DNA of 64,000 bases from contig NZ_LT635448.1 of the NCBI RefSeq assembly GCF_900120005.1, positions 124,001 through 188,000 on the forward strand, written 5' to 3'. Source of the DNA: Holdemania sp. Marseille-P2844 (GTDB lineage: Bacteria > Bacillota_I > Bacilli_A > Erysipelotrichales > Erysipelotrichaceae). Made by a program: the position numbers and the translations under genes. Below, piece after piece: positions 48,650-58,267 of this stretch. Numbering within the stretch: the stretch's first letter is position 1; each line of letters starts with the position of its first letter. The notes under the pieces were generated by a model. That model worked only from the letters and a program-made list of their open reading frames with translations, did not search any database and had not been told where the DNA came from.

Positions 48650-50196
48650 TGTGATTCCTCCAAAGGCAGCCGGAATGTAAATTCCGCGCCGCAACAATCC
48701 GTGCGGTTGCGGGCGCTGATCGTGCCGTGATGGGCCTTGACGATAGATTCGCAGATTGTCAAGCCCAGGCCGATGCCATGCTGCGCGTCCGCCTGACGGG
48801 TGCGCGTCGTGTAAAAAGTCTGGAAAATATGCGCGAGGTCTTTGTCCGCGATACCCTCGCCCCCATCCCGGACTGTGAAAACAGCCTCGTTCTGATCACG
48901 CCGCAGCGTCAGCGTAATTTCATCCTGCGGCTGAGTATGCTTCAAGGCATTGTCGAGCAGATTGATCAAAACCTGCTGGATCAATTTGCCGTCCATCGGA
49001 ATCATCAGCACTTCATTCGGAATGGAAACGTTGATCATCCGCTGCGGCGCCCGCTTGGCAATGTGATCGAGAGCGGAAGCGATGATTTCCTCCGCCGCTT
49101 CTTTTTCCAGATGCAAATTCAGATGCCCATCCTGAATGCGGGTCAGACTGAGAATGTTTTCCACCAGGGAGTGCAGCCAGTCGGCGTCCTGATAGATATC
49201 CCATGCCAGAGCGCGGCGCGGATCGTCGTTTTCGCTCATGCCGAGAATCATTTCCGAGGTGCCCATGATCGCTGAGAGCGGGGTGCGCAAATCGTGGGAG
49301 ATCGCCCGCAGCAGATTGCTTCGATACCGTTCCTGGGCCGCTTCTTCTTCCGAGCGGATTTTCTGTCTTGCGGCGCGGAAGCGATCCATCGCCAGCGTGA
49401 TCATTTCGCTTAACGATTGAAGCAGCTGCCGGTCCGATTCGCTCATCGAATTCATGGTTTCCGCCGGTATCCGCAAAACGGCCAGCTGCACCCCTTTGTT
49501 CTGTAACGGCAGACTGACGGTTTTTTCGCTTTGATCAGTTTCGCGGCTTTCCTTCCCGGCCGTCAGACCGCCGCAGGGCAGGGAAAGGGCGCTTTGCCCC
49601 GGCAGAGCGCGGTAAAGCGATGCCGGCTGTTCGCTTTCGTTCAGGCACAGACAGCTGATTTCCGTGTTCAAGGCGTTGGAAAGAACCTCAGCAGCCAGCC
49701 GTGCGATCTGGGGTAATTCAATTTCTTCGTTCAGCCTTCGGCTGAGCGTATAGTAGGTTTTGATCTCCTGTTCCCGCTGCATCGCGCGCCGGGCGCTGAG
49801 CTTGGCTTTGGAAGTCAGAGCGCTGGTGATGAAGGCGGTGACGGTCATGATCACAAACGTGATCCAGTAGCTTGGATCATCGACGGACAGCGACCAGTAG
49901 GGAGCTGTGAAAAAGTAATTGAAGATCAGCGTGGCGGCTAACGACGCCAGGACGCCGTAACCGTAGCCGCGGGTGATCCAGGCCGTCAGCAGCACGGCGA
50001 GCAGGTATAACAGGACGATATTGGTTTCCGGGAAACCCAGCTGGCGGAATACCAGGCCGACAACCGTCGCGGCGCAAAGCAGTCCCAGCATCTGCAGCCC
50101 ATGCCGCAGCGTCGCCCAGAAAATCGAAATCCGGGAATTTGACATCTCGCTCATCTCCTGGTACTGATTGTAGCTTAAAAAGCGGAAACTGTCCAT
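48646..50196 (-). CDS. kdpD: KdpD-like sensor histidine kinase lacking the N-terminal KdpD/USP domains
   Basis: 516 residues, against about 900 in E. coli KdpD. Four membrane segments of the DUF4118 type (residues 30-125), then a GAF-like region, HisKA with phospho-His in AISHDLRTPLSAIMG and HATPase (LINLLDNALKH, DGGEGI, GIGLGLTIC). The cytosolic KdpD and universal-stress domains that bind ligands such as c-di-AMP are absent. An alternative start is ATG 50145, after AGGAG. First gene of the operon. Confidence 0.88.
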   Translation of the reverse strand: MDSFRFLSYNQYQEMSEMSNSRISIFWATLRHGLQMLGLLCAATVVGLVFRQLGFPETNIVLLYLLAVLLTAWITRGYGYGVLASLAATLIFNYFFTAPYWSLSVDDPSYWITFVIMTVTAFITSALTSKAKLSARRAMQREQEIKTYYTLSRRLNEEIELPQIARLAAEVLSNALNTEISCLCLNESEQPASLYRALPGQSALSLPCGGLTAGKESRETDQSEKTVSLPLQNKGVQLAVLRIPAETMNSMSESDRQLLQSLSEMITLAMDRFRAARQKIRSEEEAAQERYRSNLLRAISHDLRTPLSAIMGTSEMILGMSENDDPRRALAWDIYQDADWLHSLVENILSLTRIQDGHLNLHLEKEAAEEIIASALDHIAKRAPQRMINVSIPNEVLMIPMDGKLIQQVLINLLDNALKHTQPQDEITLTLRRDQNEAVFTVRDGGEGIADKDLAHIFQTFYTTRTRQADAQHGIGLGLTICESIVKAHHGTISARNRTDCCGAEFTFRLPLEESQ

Positions 50197-50503
50197 TTCT
50201 CGCTTTCCCTTGAAAGTTGCGGAAGCGGCATCGGGAAGTTGGCAGGCCGAGCCTGATTTACCCCGGGCAGATCCGGAAGCCGGCGGGCAGCGCCGGATTT
50301 ACCGTTCTCGTTAAAGACATTTATCCGGAAGTTCGTTATAATAGAAACAGCTGATTCAAAAATCGAACAAAACAAGTTTTTGAAAACGCACAGAAGCGAT
50401 AAAATTTCAGGATATACCGAACGACAGGCCGGGAATTTCATTGCCCGGTCGACCGGATGAAACATGTTTGTAAGCAAGGCTGAAAAATCAAGGAGTTGAT
50501 CGC
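50197..50503. other. Divergent intergenic region kdpD / GGDEF gene
   Basis: No gene. A plus-strand TATAAT lies at about 50336-50341 without a clear -35. CCTGATTTACC and CCGGATTTACC, about 45 bases apart, form an imperfect direct repeat. Confidence 0.4.
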
Positions 50504-51541
50504 ATGGAAAATCTGCCTTCCCCCGAAACTTTTTGCCGGTATCTCTGGCATGAATATCTGGAAAAACAAAATTATACTTTATTGGATCATTGTTTTCTGC
50601 CGGAAACGACAATCATCGGTACCGGCGAACATGAGGTCAGCCGCAGTTTTGAGATGTTCGTGCAGAAGATCGCCGCGGAAATCAGCGCGCGGACAACGGC
50701 GTTTATCATTGAGGATCAGTGGTATCAAAGTCAGCCGGTCAGCGCCGACTGCACGCTTGTGATCGGCGAGCTGCGGGTTCGGGAACAGACCGAGAATCCG
50801 CTGGAATTCATCGGCCGGTTCCGCTTTACAATACTTTTGCGTCAGATGGGCAATCAATGGCGGGTTCTGCATGTACATCAGTCGGTTCCTGATCCGGAAC
50901 AGGGGACGGATGAATTTTTTCCGCACCGTCTGATGGAACAATCCAACCGTCAGCTGAAACAGCTGGTGGAAGAGAAAACACGTGCGCTGGAGGAATCTTA
51001 CCGCCGGATGGAATACAATGCCCGGCATGATTCGCTGACGCGGCTGCTGAACCGCCGGTGGGTTGAAGTGCAGATCAGCGCGGCGATGCAGGAAGGCCGC
51101 CCGGGCGTCATGATCATGCTGGATATCGACTGGTTTAAGCAGATCAATGATACGATGGGACATCCGCTGGGCGATCAGGTGCTGGAAACGCTGGGCCAGG
51201 CGATCCTCGCCGTTTTTCCTGACGCCTTAAGCGGACGGATCGGCGGCGATGAATTCATCCTCTATCTCAGATCGGACCGGGATCAAATCAATCCGCTTTC
51301 CACCACGGGGATCATAGAGGAAACCAACCGGCTGATGAGTGTCTGGGAAACGCTTCGAAAACAGAAAGGGCTGACGATTCCTGTCAGCGCCAGTCTGGGC
51401 GCCGCCCGGTTCCCGGAGCAGGGACAACAGTTTGATCAGCTCTGGTACCATGCCGATCAGGCTTTGTATCAGGCCAAAGCTGCCGGCCGGGGGTGTATGC
51501 GCTTCAGCGGGGAAAAGGATGAACCCTTGAATGGATTGTAA
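50504..51541 (+). CDS. Diguanylate cyclase with N-terminal NTF2-like domain
   Basis: 345 residues. Residues 1-125 resemble an NTF2/SnoaL-like fold (calcium/calmodulin-kinase association type: LHVHQSVPDPEQ). Residues 140-165 form a coiled coil (EQSNRQLKQLVEEKTRALEE). Then a GGDEF domain with LTRLLNRR, LDIDWFKQINDT and active site GRIGGDEF. The RxxD inhibitory site five residues before GGDEF is absent. It makes c-di-GMP from two GTP. Cytosolic; the NTF2 part probably senses a small molecule. Confidence 0.88.
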   Translation: MENLPSPETFCRYLWHEYLEKQNYTLLDHCFLPETTIIGTGEHEVSRSFEMFVQKIAAEISARTTAFIIEDQWYQSQPVSADCTLVIGELRVREQTENPLEFIGRFRFTILLRQMGNQWRVLHVHQSVPDPEQGTDEFFPHRLMEQSNRQLKQLVEEKTRALEESYRRMEYNARHDSLTRLLNRRWVEVQISAAMQEGRPGVMIMLDIDWFKQINDTMGHPLGDQVLETLGQAILAVFPDALSGRIGGDEFILYLRSDRDQINPLSTTGIIEETNRLMSVWETLRKQKGLTIPVSASLGAARFPEQGQQFDQLWYHADQALYQAKAAGRGCMRFSGEKDEPLNGL

Positions 51542-51605
51542 GAAAGAAATCAACTTGAATGTGGAATGTGGGTCAGCCGCGCTGATCTCAGGGAGGAAAT
51601 CAGAA

Positions 51606-53069
51606 ATGGAATTGTGGAAACAGATCGAACTCTGGAACGAAAACGGACAATACACCCAAATCATTGATGCCATCGAAGCGCTGGAAGAGGCAAAGCTCAC
51701 GCCTGAACTGATCAGCGAACTGGCGAAAGCGTATAATAATGCCGCGGACGTGAATGACCGGGCAAATTTTGAGAAAGCGATCCAGCTGTTAAAGAGGGTC
51801 GAAGAACCGTTGGGAAAGGAGCATACCTGGAATTTCCGGATGGCTTACGCCTATTATTATCTTGATCAGGAAGGCCCGGCGCTGACCTATTTTGAACGGG
51901 CACTAAACGCCCGGCCGGGCGATGAGGATACGCTGGCGTTGATCGAAGATTGCCGCAGACGCTTAGCTTTACCGCGCTTTGAGAAGCCGTTTCGGCAGCG
52001 GGTGCAGGAGAGCTGGCAGCTGTTTGAGCGTGAAGAACAGGTGCTGCGGGTGCGGAGGCGCAATCGGGTTGAGGGTGAGGAAATCATCAATCAGACAACC
52101 CGGCTGCTTCATCCGGCATTTTCAGAGATCGCCTTTGAGTTGGGATGCAATCAGGATCGTTATGATCTGATATTGACGCCTGAGGGCGACCGGGTACGCT
52201 TGATAGCGCTGGATTATTATCAGAAGCAGATGCCGGAGAGCTTGAAAAAACGCTGGAATGTGATGATCGGCCGCCAGCCTGCGCTCAAAGCGGCGCTGCG
52301 GATCGCGGGCCGGGAGCTTTCGGCGGACGAAGTGCAGGTGTGGATTACAGAGCACACTGAAAAAACGGTGTCGCTGGCGGTCTGCTGCCCGGCACTGGCA
52401 GAGCTTATGGCGGAAAATGAAAATCAGGTCTGGTGGATTTTGTCTGTTTTCATTGATCAGACATTGGGCGAGATTGCCGCGATGTCGGTGATTGACGAGG
52501 TCAAGCTGTACTCGCAGCCGCAAAGTGATGCGGGGATAACACTGGCGGAACTGCCGGAGGCTTTGCGTGAGATGGGGCTGGATCTCAGCCGCGATCCGGC
52601 GCGTGTACTGAAGAGCTACACTGCATATCGGATGGAGCCGGACGAGAAACGCCAGGAACAGGTGCGTGGGGATGTGACGGCCGGTTCGACATGCTGCCCG
52701 GTGCTGATCCAGCAGTATTTGCGTGGGATAACGCAGGCGGTTGATGATCTGCATAAGGACGGCATCGCCGCCGGCTTCTTCTATTATCCGATCGACGGGT
52801 TTCAGGGGGAAGACCGGGCGAAAGCGATCCTGGATTTCCGCGATGAATTGGAAGCGAAGATCAGCGAAAGGGCCGGGATGGACGCCGCAGCCTGGCTGGG
52901 CGGGGCTTCCGGATTGAATTGTGGATATCTGGACTTCATCGCCTGGGATCTCAAAGCGGTACTGGACGCGGCGGTGGCCGTATTTGCCGAAGCGCCGGTG
53001 AAGTGGGCCGCCTTTCAGACTTTCCGCGTCAACGTCGGCGGAATCCTGTTGAAAAACGACGAGGAATAA
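51606..53069 (+). CDS. TPR protein with unrecognised C-terminal domain
   Basis: 487 residues from ATG 51606 (GGGAGG nine bases upstream). Residues 5-120 contain about three TPR-like helix pairs (WNFRMAYAYYYLDQEGPALTYFERALNARPGDEDTL). Residues 130-487 resemble uncharacterised DUF4261-like cytosolic proteins, an uncertain assignment. It lies 64 bases after the GGDEF gene, so may share its transcript. Confidence 0.65.
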   Translation: MELWKQIELWNENGQYTQIIDAIEALEEAKLTPELISELAKAYNNAADVNDRANFEKAIQLLKRVEEPLGKEHTWNFRMAYAYYYLDQEGPALTYFERALNARPGDEDTLALIEDCRRRLALPRFEKPFRQRVQESWQLFEREEQVLRVRRRNRVEGEEIINQTTRLLHPAFSEIAFELGCNQDRYDLILTPEGDRVRLIALDYYQKQMPESLKKRWNVMIGRQPALKAALRIAGRELSADEVQVWITEHTEKTVSLAVCCPALAELMAENENQVWWILSVFIDQTLGEIAAMSVIDEVKLYSQPQSDAGITLAELPEALREMGLDLSRDPARVLKSYTAYRMEPDEKRQEQVRGDVTAGSTCCPVLIQQYLRGITQAVDDLHKDGIAAGFFYYPIDGFQGEDRAKAILDFRDELEAKISERAGMDAAAWLGGASGLNCGYLDFIAWDLKAVLDAAVAVFAEAPVKWAAFQTFRVNVGGILLKNDEE

Positions 53070-53114
53070 GCGGCAGCGGCCTGCCTGAACTGCCTTTTTG
53101 CGAATAGGAAAACG

Positions 53115-53157
53115 AAAAGCTGACTTCCGGATGATCGGGGAAAATCAGCTTTTTTTA
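53115..53157 (+). terminator. Terminator after the TPR gene
   Basis: AAAAGCTGA pairs with TCAGCTTTT around an inner TTCC/GGGGAA, with seven T. The remaining 53158-53401 shows no gene. Confidence 0.85.
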
Positions 53158-53401
53158 ACACAACCTGCCAGGGTGATAACTGGATATGGAAGATCACTGT
53201 GCAGTAGTGGCACAAGCATCAAAATTCTAACCGAAGGCAAAGTGATTATCGTGATGTAATGGATGAAGAAAGCTGGGGGAAAACAACAGACAAAATAGGA
53301 AACAGAAATCAAGAAAAGTAGTATATCAGGACGTGCTTGCCCATGAAAGATAAGTCTGATTTATAAAACATGGCGCTTCCTGTCTGATTGTTAGAAAAAG
53401 G

Positions 53402-54712
53402 TTAACGCCTTGCTTTCTTTCTTCTGCCCAGAATCAGCGAAAGGCCAAACATCACTATTGCGATGCAGATCCAGCTCAGTGACTGCGAGGCCAGCGGCAG
53501 ACTTTCCAACAGCTGGGTCAGTCCGGGAATTCGTAAACCCAGGGTATCCAGCTCAGCCAGAACGCTGACGACACCCGTGCTGAACACAGTCAATGGATAG
53601 ATCAGGCGGTTATCCTTATATAAAGGATCGCCCAATCCCAGCAGGATCAGAACCAGCGCCATTGGATAAATCATATTCAGCACCGGAACGGAGATCGACA
53701 GAATCGCCGATAACCCAAAATTGGAAACGCCCAGCGCGAACAGCGTCAGGAATAACAACCATTGAGAATAGTTGATTTTCGGCGTCAGTGAGGAAAAGAA
53801 TTCGCTGCAGCTGGTTAACAAGCCGACGCAAGTCGTCATACAGGCCAACAGGAAGATCAACGCCATGACCCAGCGGCCGCTTTCGCCAAACAGCGAAGTG
53901 ACGGCCAGCGTCAGCGTCTGCGCACCGTTAGCGCCGATCGGCATGCCGGAAAGGGAAGTGCCTAACAGCGTTAACATGATGTAAATCACGGCCAGAATCA
54001 ACCCCGCCAGACAGCCGGCTTTCATACTGGTGGACATGACTTCCTGATCGTCGTCAATCCCCAGCGCGCGGATGTTCAAAGAAACGACAATGCCGAAATT
54101 GAGGGCTGCCAGCGCGTCCATCGTCAGGTAGCCTTCTAAAAATCCCTTGATTAACGGCCCGGATGCATAATCGGGCTGCGGCAGGGCCGGCTGTCCTAAC
54201 GGATGCAGCAGCGCGGCGGCAAAGACGGCCACAATCAACACTAACAGCGTCGGCGTCAGGAGCTTTCCCAGCCGGTCGATCAGCTTGCTTGGATTGCGGG
54301 AAAGCAGCCAGGCGATCAGGAAAAATACGCTCGTAAACAACAGAAGGGAAAGCTGCGGGGAGCTGCCTTCCGGAAGCAAGGGCAGGATCGCCATCTCAAA
54401 GGGCAGCGTAGCTGTCCGCGGCGTTGCCAGCAGCGGTCCGATCGACAGGTAGATCAAAACCGCGAAGAACAGTCCGAATCCGGCATGAACCTTCTGGGCC
54501 AGAACATCCAGACCATTGAAGCGGGACACAACGGCGATCCCCAGCACCGGGAAACCCACCGCGGTGATCAGAAAACCGATTAACGCCGGCAGGCTCTGCG
54601 TCCCGGCATTTTGTCCCAGGAAGGGCGGGAAAATCAGATTGCCAGCCCCGAAAAACATTGAAAACAACGTCAGGCTCAGCAGGATCAGATTCTTTTTAGA
54701 ACATTTTTTCAT
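53402..54712 (-). CDS. brnQ: Branched-chain amino acid transport system II carrier protein
   Basis: 436 residues from ATG 54712 (AAGGAGAG upstream). Twelve hydrophobic segments; N-terminal FSMFFGAGNLIFPPFLG is the family hallmark. It imports Leu, Ile and Val with Na+ or H+. It is controlled by the T-box leader directly upstream, so it is expressed when a branched-chain tRNA is uncharged. Confidence 0.95.
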   Translation of the reverse strand: MKKCSKKNLILLSLTLFSMFFGAGNLIFPPFLGQNAGTQSLPALIGFLITAVGFPVLGIAVVSRFNGLDVLAQKVHAGFGLFFAVLIYLSIGPLLATPRTATLPFEMAILPLLPEGSSPQLSLLLFTSVFFLIAWLLSRNPSKLIDRLGKLLTPTLLVLIVAVFAAALLHPLGQPALPQPDYASGPLIKGFLEGYLTMDALAALNFGIVVSLNIRALGIDDDQEVMSTSMKAGCLAGLILAVIYIMLTLLGTSLSGMPIGANGAQTLTLAVTSLFGESGRWVMALIFLLACMTTCVGLLTSCSEFFSSLTPKINYSQWLLFLTLFALGVSNFGLSAILSISVPVLNMIYPMALVLILLGLGDPLYKDNRLIYPLTVFSTGVVSVLAELDTLGLRIPGLTQLLESLPLASQSLSWICIAIVMFGLSLILGRRKKARR

Positions 54713-54736
54713 AAAACTCTCCTTCCAGTTCGATCC

Positions 54737-55021
54737 ACAAAAAAACCGTCCAACAAAGGACGGCTTGACCGCGGTACCACCTTGATTCCGGAAAATTCCG
54801 GCTCTTTTCCCATCTGTCAATGGGCTGTGTCTTTAACGGGATCAGCGTCCGGCACTTCTTACTGTCAGTTCAGAAGGCTTCTTCAAGAGGACTTCGGCTG
54901 GAATTCTGCCTGCCGGCTTACACCTGGATCCGGCTCTCTGGTGAGGTTCAGAAATTTCCGTCTACTTATTCTTGTCATCGAATCTATACCCTGATTGTAT
55001 TCAATTTCCGCAGGATGTCAA
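54737..55021 (-). promoter_or_regulatory. T-box riboswitch and promoter of brnQ
   Basis: Minus-strand promoter TTGACA (55021-55016), 16-base spacer, TACAAT (54999-54994). The leader has Stem I features (AGTA, AGAGAG, GGTGTAAGCCGG), the T-box core GGTGGTACCGCGG (about 54785-54769) and a terminator GTCC/GGAC hairpin with seven T (54763-54739). The specifier loop reads GAAGTCCTC (54895-54887), allowing GUC (Val) or CUC (Leu). Confidence 0.92.
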
Positions 55022-55270
55022 TTCTTTTGTGGAAGATCGACAAAATATTGGTCATGATTTACCGCTAATCAATCAGAATTGAGGTGAACCTCTTGATTTT
55101 TCTGGCGGAGATAGTCCTAATCCTCTAACCTTGTCATACTGAAGGAATAGATGCAGGATAATCCCGGTTTTCAATCCCCTTGATCGCACCTTCAATCAAG
55201 GATAGCGATTAAAATTGAAGGAAACGGAGTTTTATCAATCTTTCTCATTTGGCTTGGCTTATCTGCCGAT
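55022..55270. other. Gap between T-box promoter and PfkB gene
   Basis: About 250 bases with no ORF carrying a ribosome site; no clear terminator for the PfkB gene was found. Confidence 0.4.
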
Positions 55271-56140
55271 TTACTGGGGTTGGGAAGCGGTTCGGGGTTT
55301 CAGCTGACATAGCTTTTCTGACAATGCGGCAGGCTCCTGCAGCACGATTGCCGCCGCGGCCAAAGCGGGATGCAGACAATGCTCGATCGGTTTCTTTTGC
55401 GTCAGACCTAAGAGCAGTCCGCTTAAAAACGCGTCGCCGCAGCCCAGCGGATAAGCGCCGTCCTTCTCCGCTGGATACGGGCGAATCCCATCCAGCGTTA
55501 CTAACAGCGCGCCATCCTTATCCAAAGTAATAATGATCCAGCTGACGCCTTTTTTCAACAGCGCTTTCGCAGCCTGCGCCATCGGGACTGAGCCGGCGTA
55601 AGCTGTCATTTCATCACGGTTGAGCACGATTCCTTCCCATTTGTCCAATGTGGCCTCCGGCGGAATCTGACCGCTGAAAATCCAGCGTGTCTGCGGCGTT
55701 TTGGCTAAGAGCGTCGTTAAGAATGTGAGATCGGTCTGATCGGTGATTCCCCAGTCACATTCTCCCAAGACGCAGTAAGGAAGATCTTCCCCTTCGCCAT
55801 GGAAGAGAAATTCCGGCTGGATGGACGAAAAGTACAGCCCTTTTTCCGGATCGGAAGCCGAGATGAAAACCGGCGTGCTTTGATTGACAACCGGGCCGTA
55901 AACGAAACATGTTTTTTTCTGCAGCTCGTTGACGATTGCCAGTCCGGCGTCATCGCGCCCGAACTTGCTGACAAAATGCGTTTCCAGACCTAAACAACCG
56001 CAGTTATAAGCGACATTGTGCATTGATCCGCCGAAGCTTCGCACGATCTGCGCTTTGTTGCAATGCTCCATTTCAAAAGTCTGACGGCCGACAACGACAA
56101 GATCAATCATTGACGTTCCGATCACGGCGATTCCATTCAT
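55271..56140 (-). CDS. PfkB-family carbohydrate/nucleoside kinase
   Basis: 289 residues from ATG 56140, the first after GTGGGAATC; an upstream ATG pair (56164) has no ribosome site. PfkB features: N-terminal VIGTSMIDLV, SFGGSMHNVAYNCGCLG and C-terminal PLGCGDAFLSGLLLG with the catalytic Asp. Closest in feel to pseudouridine or ribokinase-like members. Stands alone, so the substrate is not indicated. Confidence 0.85.
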   Translation of the reverse strand: MNGIAVIGTSMIDLVVVGRQTFEMEHCNKAQIVRSFGGSMHNVAYNCGCLGLETHFVSKFGRDDAGLAIVNELQKKTCFVYGPVVNQSTPVFISASDPEKGLYFSSIQPEFLFHGEGEDLPYCVLGECDWGITDQTDLTFLTTLLAKTPQTRWIFSGQIPPEATLDKWEGIVLNRDEMTAYAGSVPMAQAAKALLKKGVSWIIITLDKDGALLVTLDGIRPYPAEKDGAYPLGCGDAFLSGLLLGLTQKKPIEHCLHPALAAAAIVLQEPAALSEKLCQLKPRTASQPQ

Positions 56141-56243
56141 GATTCCCACATCCTTTTCCATCATGATAACAGAAAGTCGGCGGAAAGAAAACTGTCAATC
56201 CATGCGGAAAGAACGCGAAATTCCGCGGAAATGTTTCGGATTT

Positions 56244-56271
56244 AAAAGAAAAAAGGAAGTGGCCGGCTTCC
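56244..56271 (-). terminator. Terminator of the small membrane/HTH operon
   Basis: On the minus strand GGAAG (56271-56267) pairs with CTTCC (56259-56255), then a T-rich run. Confidence 0.65.
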
Positions 56272-56330
56272 CTTGTGAATTTTGAAAAAATCCTGTATTT
56301 TTCGTGAGCCTGACTGACTGTTTAGCAACT

Positions 56331-56759
56331 TCACATTTCTTTGTCAAACTTCACGCGATAGTAAACCGAAATGCCGACGACGCACAGGTAGGCGGCGACC
56401 AAGGACAGGATGACAAAGAGATCCGCGTTCATCAGCGCAAACGATACCATTAAAGCACCGAAAATATAGATCATCGCGTCGTAAGCTTTGCCTTTCGCCC
56501 GATTGGCGATCTGAACGTTGCGTTCATCCCGCTGATCAATTTCGATTTGCTTCTGAATCTCAGGCGCGTTTTTTAAAGCTTGACGGCTGATCCAGGCGCC
56601 TGCGCCATGACCGAAAACGCCGCAGCCAACGCCGATCAAAAGATAAGGCAGAGCGGGCAGATTATCAACGGGAAAAATGGATGTGCGAAGCAGAAGAAAA
56701 CCAGCGGCAATCAAAAGCAATCCGGCTGCGGCAAGCAGAAGTGCGTTTCTTTTTTTCAT
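56331..56759 (-). CDS. Four-helix membrane protein (DUF2178-like)
   Basis: 142 residues with hydrophobic segments at about 5-25, 38-58, 90-110 and 115-132 and a charged loop IEIDQRDERN. Its ATG overlaps the stop of the HTH gene (ATGA). Pairs of a small XRE regulator and such a membrane protein are common in Firmicutes; function is unknown. Confidence 0.75.
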   Translation of the reverse strand: MKKRNALLLAAAGLLLIAAGFLLLRTSIFPVDNLPALPYLLIGVGCGVFGHGAGAWISRQALKNAPEIQKQIEIDQRDERNVQIANRAKGKAYDAMIYIFGALMVSFALMNADLFVILSLVAAYLCVVGISVYYRVKFDKEM

Positions 56760-56959
56760 TTTGATTCCTCCTCATCAATGAAAACATCTTCAATACTGAC
56801 GTCAAAATAGCGGGCAATTTTAAAAGCTAACAAAATTGATGGATTATACCTGCCGTTTTCCAGCGAGCCGATCGTCTGCCGGGAAACTTCCAGGGCGGCT
56901 GCCAATTCTTCCTGCTTGATGCCGCGCGCTTTACGCAGCGCTTCCAGTCTGTTCTTCAT
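56756..56959 (-). CDS. Small XRE-family HTH regulator
   Basis: 67 residues from ATG 56959 after GGAGGAGG. A full HTH (LEALRKARGIKQEELAAALEVSRQTIGSLENG) and IEDVFIDEE tail match the short YozG-type regulators. Coupled to the membrane protein gene. It probably represses its own promoter through the palindrome just upstream. Confidence 0.92.
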   Translation of the reverse strand: MKNRLEALRKARGIKQEELAAALEVSRQTIGSLENGRYNPSILLAFKIARYFDVSIEDVFIDEEESK

Positions 56960-56975
56960 AAACCTCCTCCATTCA

Positions 56976-57025
56976 TGGAAAGCTTGCTTTCCATTATAGT
57001 ATAGCATGCTTCGTTGCTATGTCAA
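56976..57025 (-). promoter_or_regulatory. Promoter and palindromic operator of the HTH gene
   Basis: Minus-strand TTGACA, 16-base spacer, TATACT. The perfect dyad TGGAAAGC-AA-GCTTTCCA (56993-56976) lies just after the start point, with a further TGGAAAG copy upstream of the -35. Confidence 0.65.
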
Positions 57026-57357
57026 GCAGACTTTCCATTTTTCCGGGATAGAGAAGGGGTGGAACAAACGAGATTGAAATGGAGCTGGCGGTCTCTGGTG
57101 AAGAACATTCTTTCGATCATTTGCTTTTCTGATCTTTAACACTCAGCTTTTAACCGCTGCGCAGGACGTAATAAGGAAAAGTTCTTATAAAATATTTCAG
57201 AGAAAGGATGCGATTTTACGCCGTATTCTTTATAATAAAAGAAAGAAGAATTCGTTTCCCATTCCCCAGGGATGAAAATCAAAGATGGATTTCTGAAATA
57301 CCCGCGGTTTGATCTGGGGATCGGCGTTCAAGAACACAAAAGAAAGAAGGATAAAAC
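57026..57357. other. Gap upstream of ispF
   Basis: About 330 bases without a supportable gene. AT-rich segments near 57185-57240 may hold the ispF promoter, but no good pair was resolved. Confidence 0.4.
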
Positions 57358-57840
57358 ATGTTTAGAATTGGGCAGTCCAGCGATATTCATCAGTTGGCGG
57401 AAGGCCGCCGTTTAGTTTTAGGCGGCGTTGAAATTGAACACACGAAAGGATTAGTCGGACATTCCGACGCTGACGCCTTGCTTCACGCGATCGCGGAAGC
57501 GGTGATCGGCGCTTTAGGCGAAGGGGATCTGGGAAAGCATTTTCCGGATACCGATCCGCAATACAAAGGCATCAGTTCTTTGATTCTGCTCGAACAGGTG
57601 ACAGAATTAATGGAAAGCAAAGGCTATCGCATCGGCAACGTCGACGCGCTGATCATGATTGAACGCCCGAAGATGGCTCCGCATATCCCGTTGATGCGTC
57701 AAAACATCGCACAGGCGCTGCATTGCGCGCAGGATCAGGTCAACGTCAAGGCGACGCGCGGGGAGAAGCTCGGTTTTGTCGGCCGGGAAGAAGGCGTGCT
57801 GGCCCAGGCCATCGTTTTGTTGGAGAAAACGGAAGCATGA
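57358..57840 (+). CDS. ispF: 2-C-methyl-D-erythritol 2,4-cyclodiphosphate synthase
   Basis: 160 residues, family length. Zn ligands Asp9, His11 (SSDIHQL) and His43 (ALLHAI) plus HSDADALLHA and FPDTDPQYKG motifs are intact. It converts CDP-ME-2-phosphate to MEcPP in the non-mevalonate isoprenoid pathway, as a trimer. The stop overlaps the next start. Confidence 0.96.
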   Translation: MFRIGQSSDIHQLAEGRRLVLGGVEIEHTKGLVGHSDADALLHAIAEAVIGALGEGDLGKHFPDTDPQYKGISSLILLEQVTELMESKGYRIGNVDALIMIERPKMAPHIPLMRQNIAQALHCAQDQVNVKATRGEKLGFVGREEGVLAQAIVLLEKTEA

Positions 57841-58136
57841 GTAAATTCTGTCGTTTCTGGCTGCAGCTGAGTCTGATTTACAATGCCATCATCGCGGTTG
57901 AGAGTTTGTTTGGTCAGGCCTGGATGATGCTGGGGATCGCGGCGATCAGTCTGTGGTGTCTGACGCTTTTGATGCAGGGACGTTTGTTGGGGTTGCGTTT
58001 ATATTGGACGATGTGCGCGACGATTTTCCTGATCAATGTTCTGAATCATGTCGATCTGTCATTTAACTTGTTGAATCTGATCGATCCGGCCATGATGACC
58101 TTTCTGGTCATGCGCAGCCGGCAGGCTTTCCGATAA
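57837..58136 (+). CDS. Small three-helix membrane protein
   Basis: 99 residues, starting in ATGA overlap with ispF. Three hydrophobic segments (about 10-27, 30-46, 55-75). Same frame extends upstream inside ispF but without start signal. Function unknown; coupled to ispF translation. Confidence 0.65.
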   Translation: MSKFCRFWLQLSLIYNAIIAVESLFGQAWMMLGIAAISLWCLTLLMQGRLLGLRLYWTMCATIFLINVLNHVDLSFNLLNLIDPAMMTFLVMRSRQAFR

Positions 58137-58219
58137 ACAAATATTCATTACGTTTGTGTCAGGAGCAGAAAAGACCGGGACAGGATGAACATGTCCCGCT
58201 CCAGGCATGAAACAGAATC

Positions 58220-58267
58220 CCCTCTTTTCCGGATCCGGCCATGTTCGCCATGGGAAAAGAGGGTTTT
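58220..58267 (+). terminator. Terminator of the ispF operon
   Basis: CCCTCTTTTCC (58220-58230) pairs perfectly with GGAAAAGAGGG (58253-58263), then TTTT. A smaller hairpin GGGACA/TGTCCC lies just before it. The rest of 58137-58493 has no gene. Confidence 0.85.
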
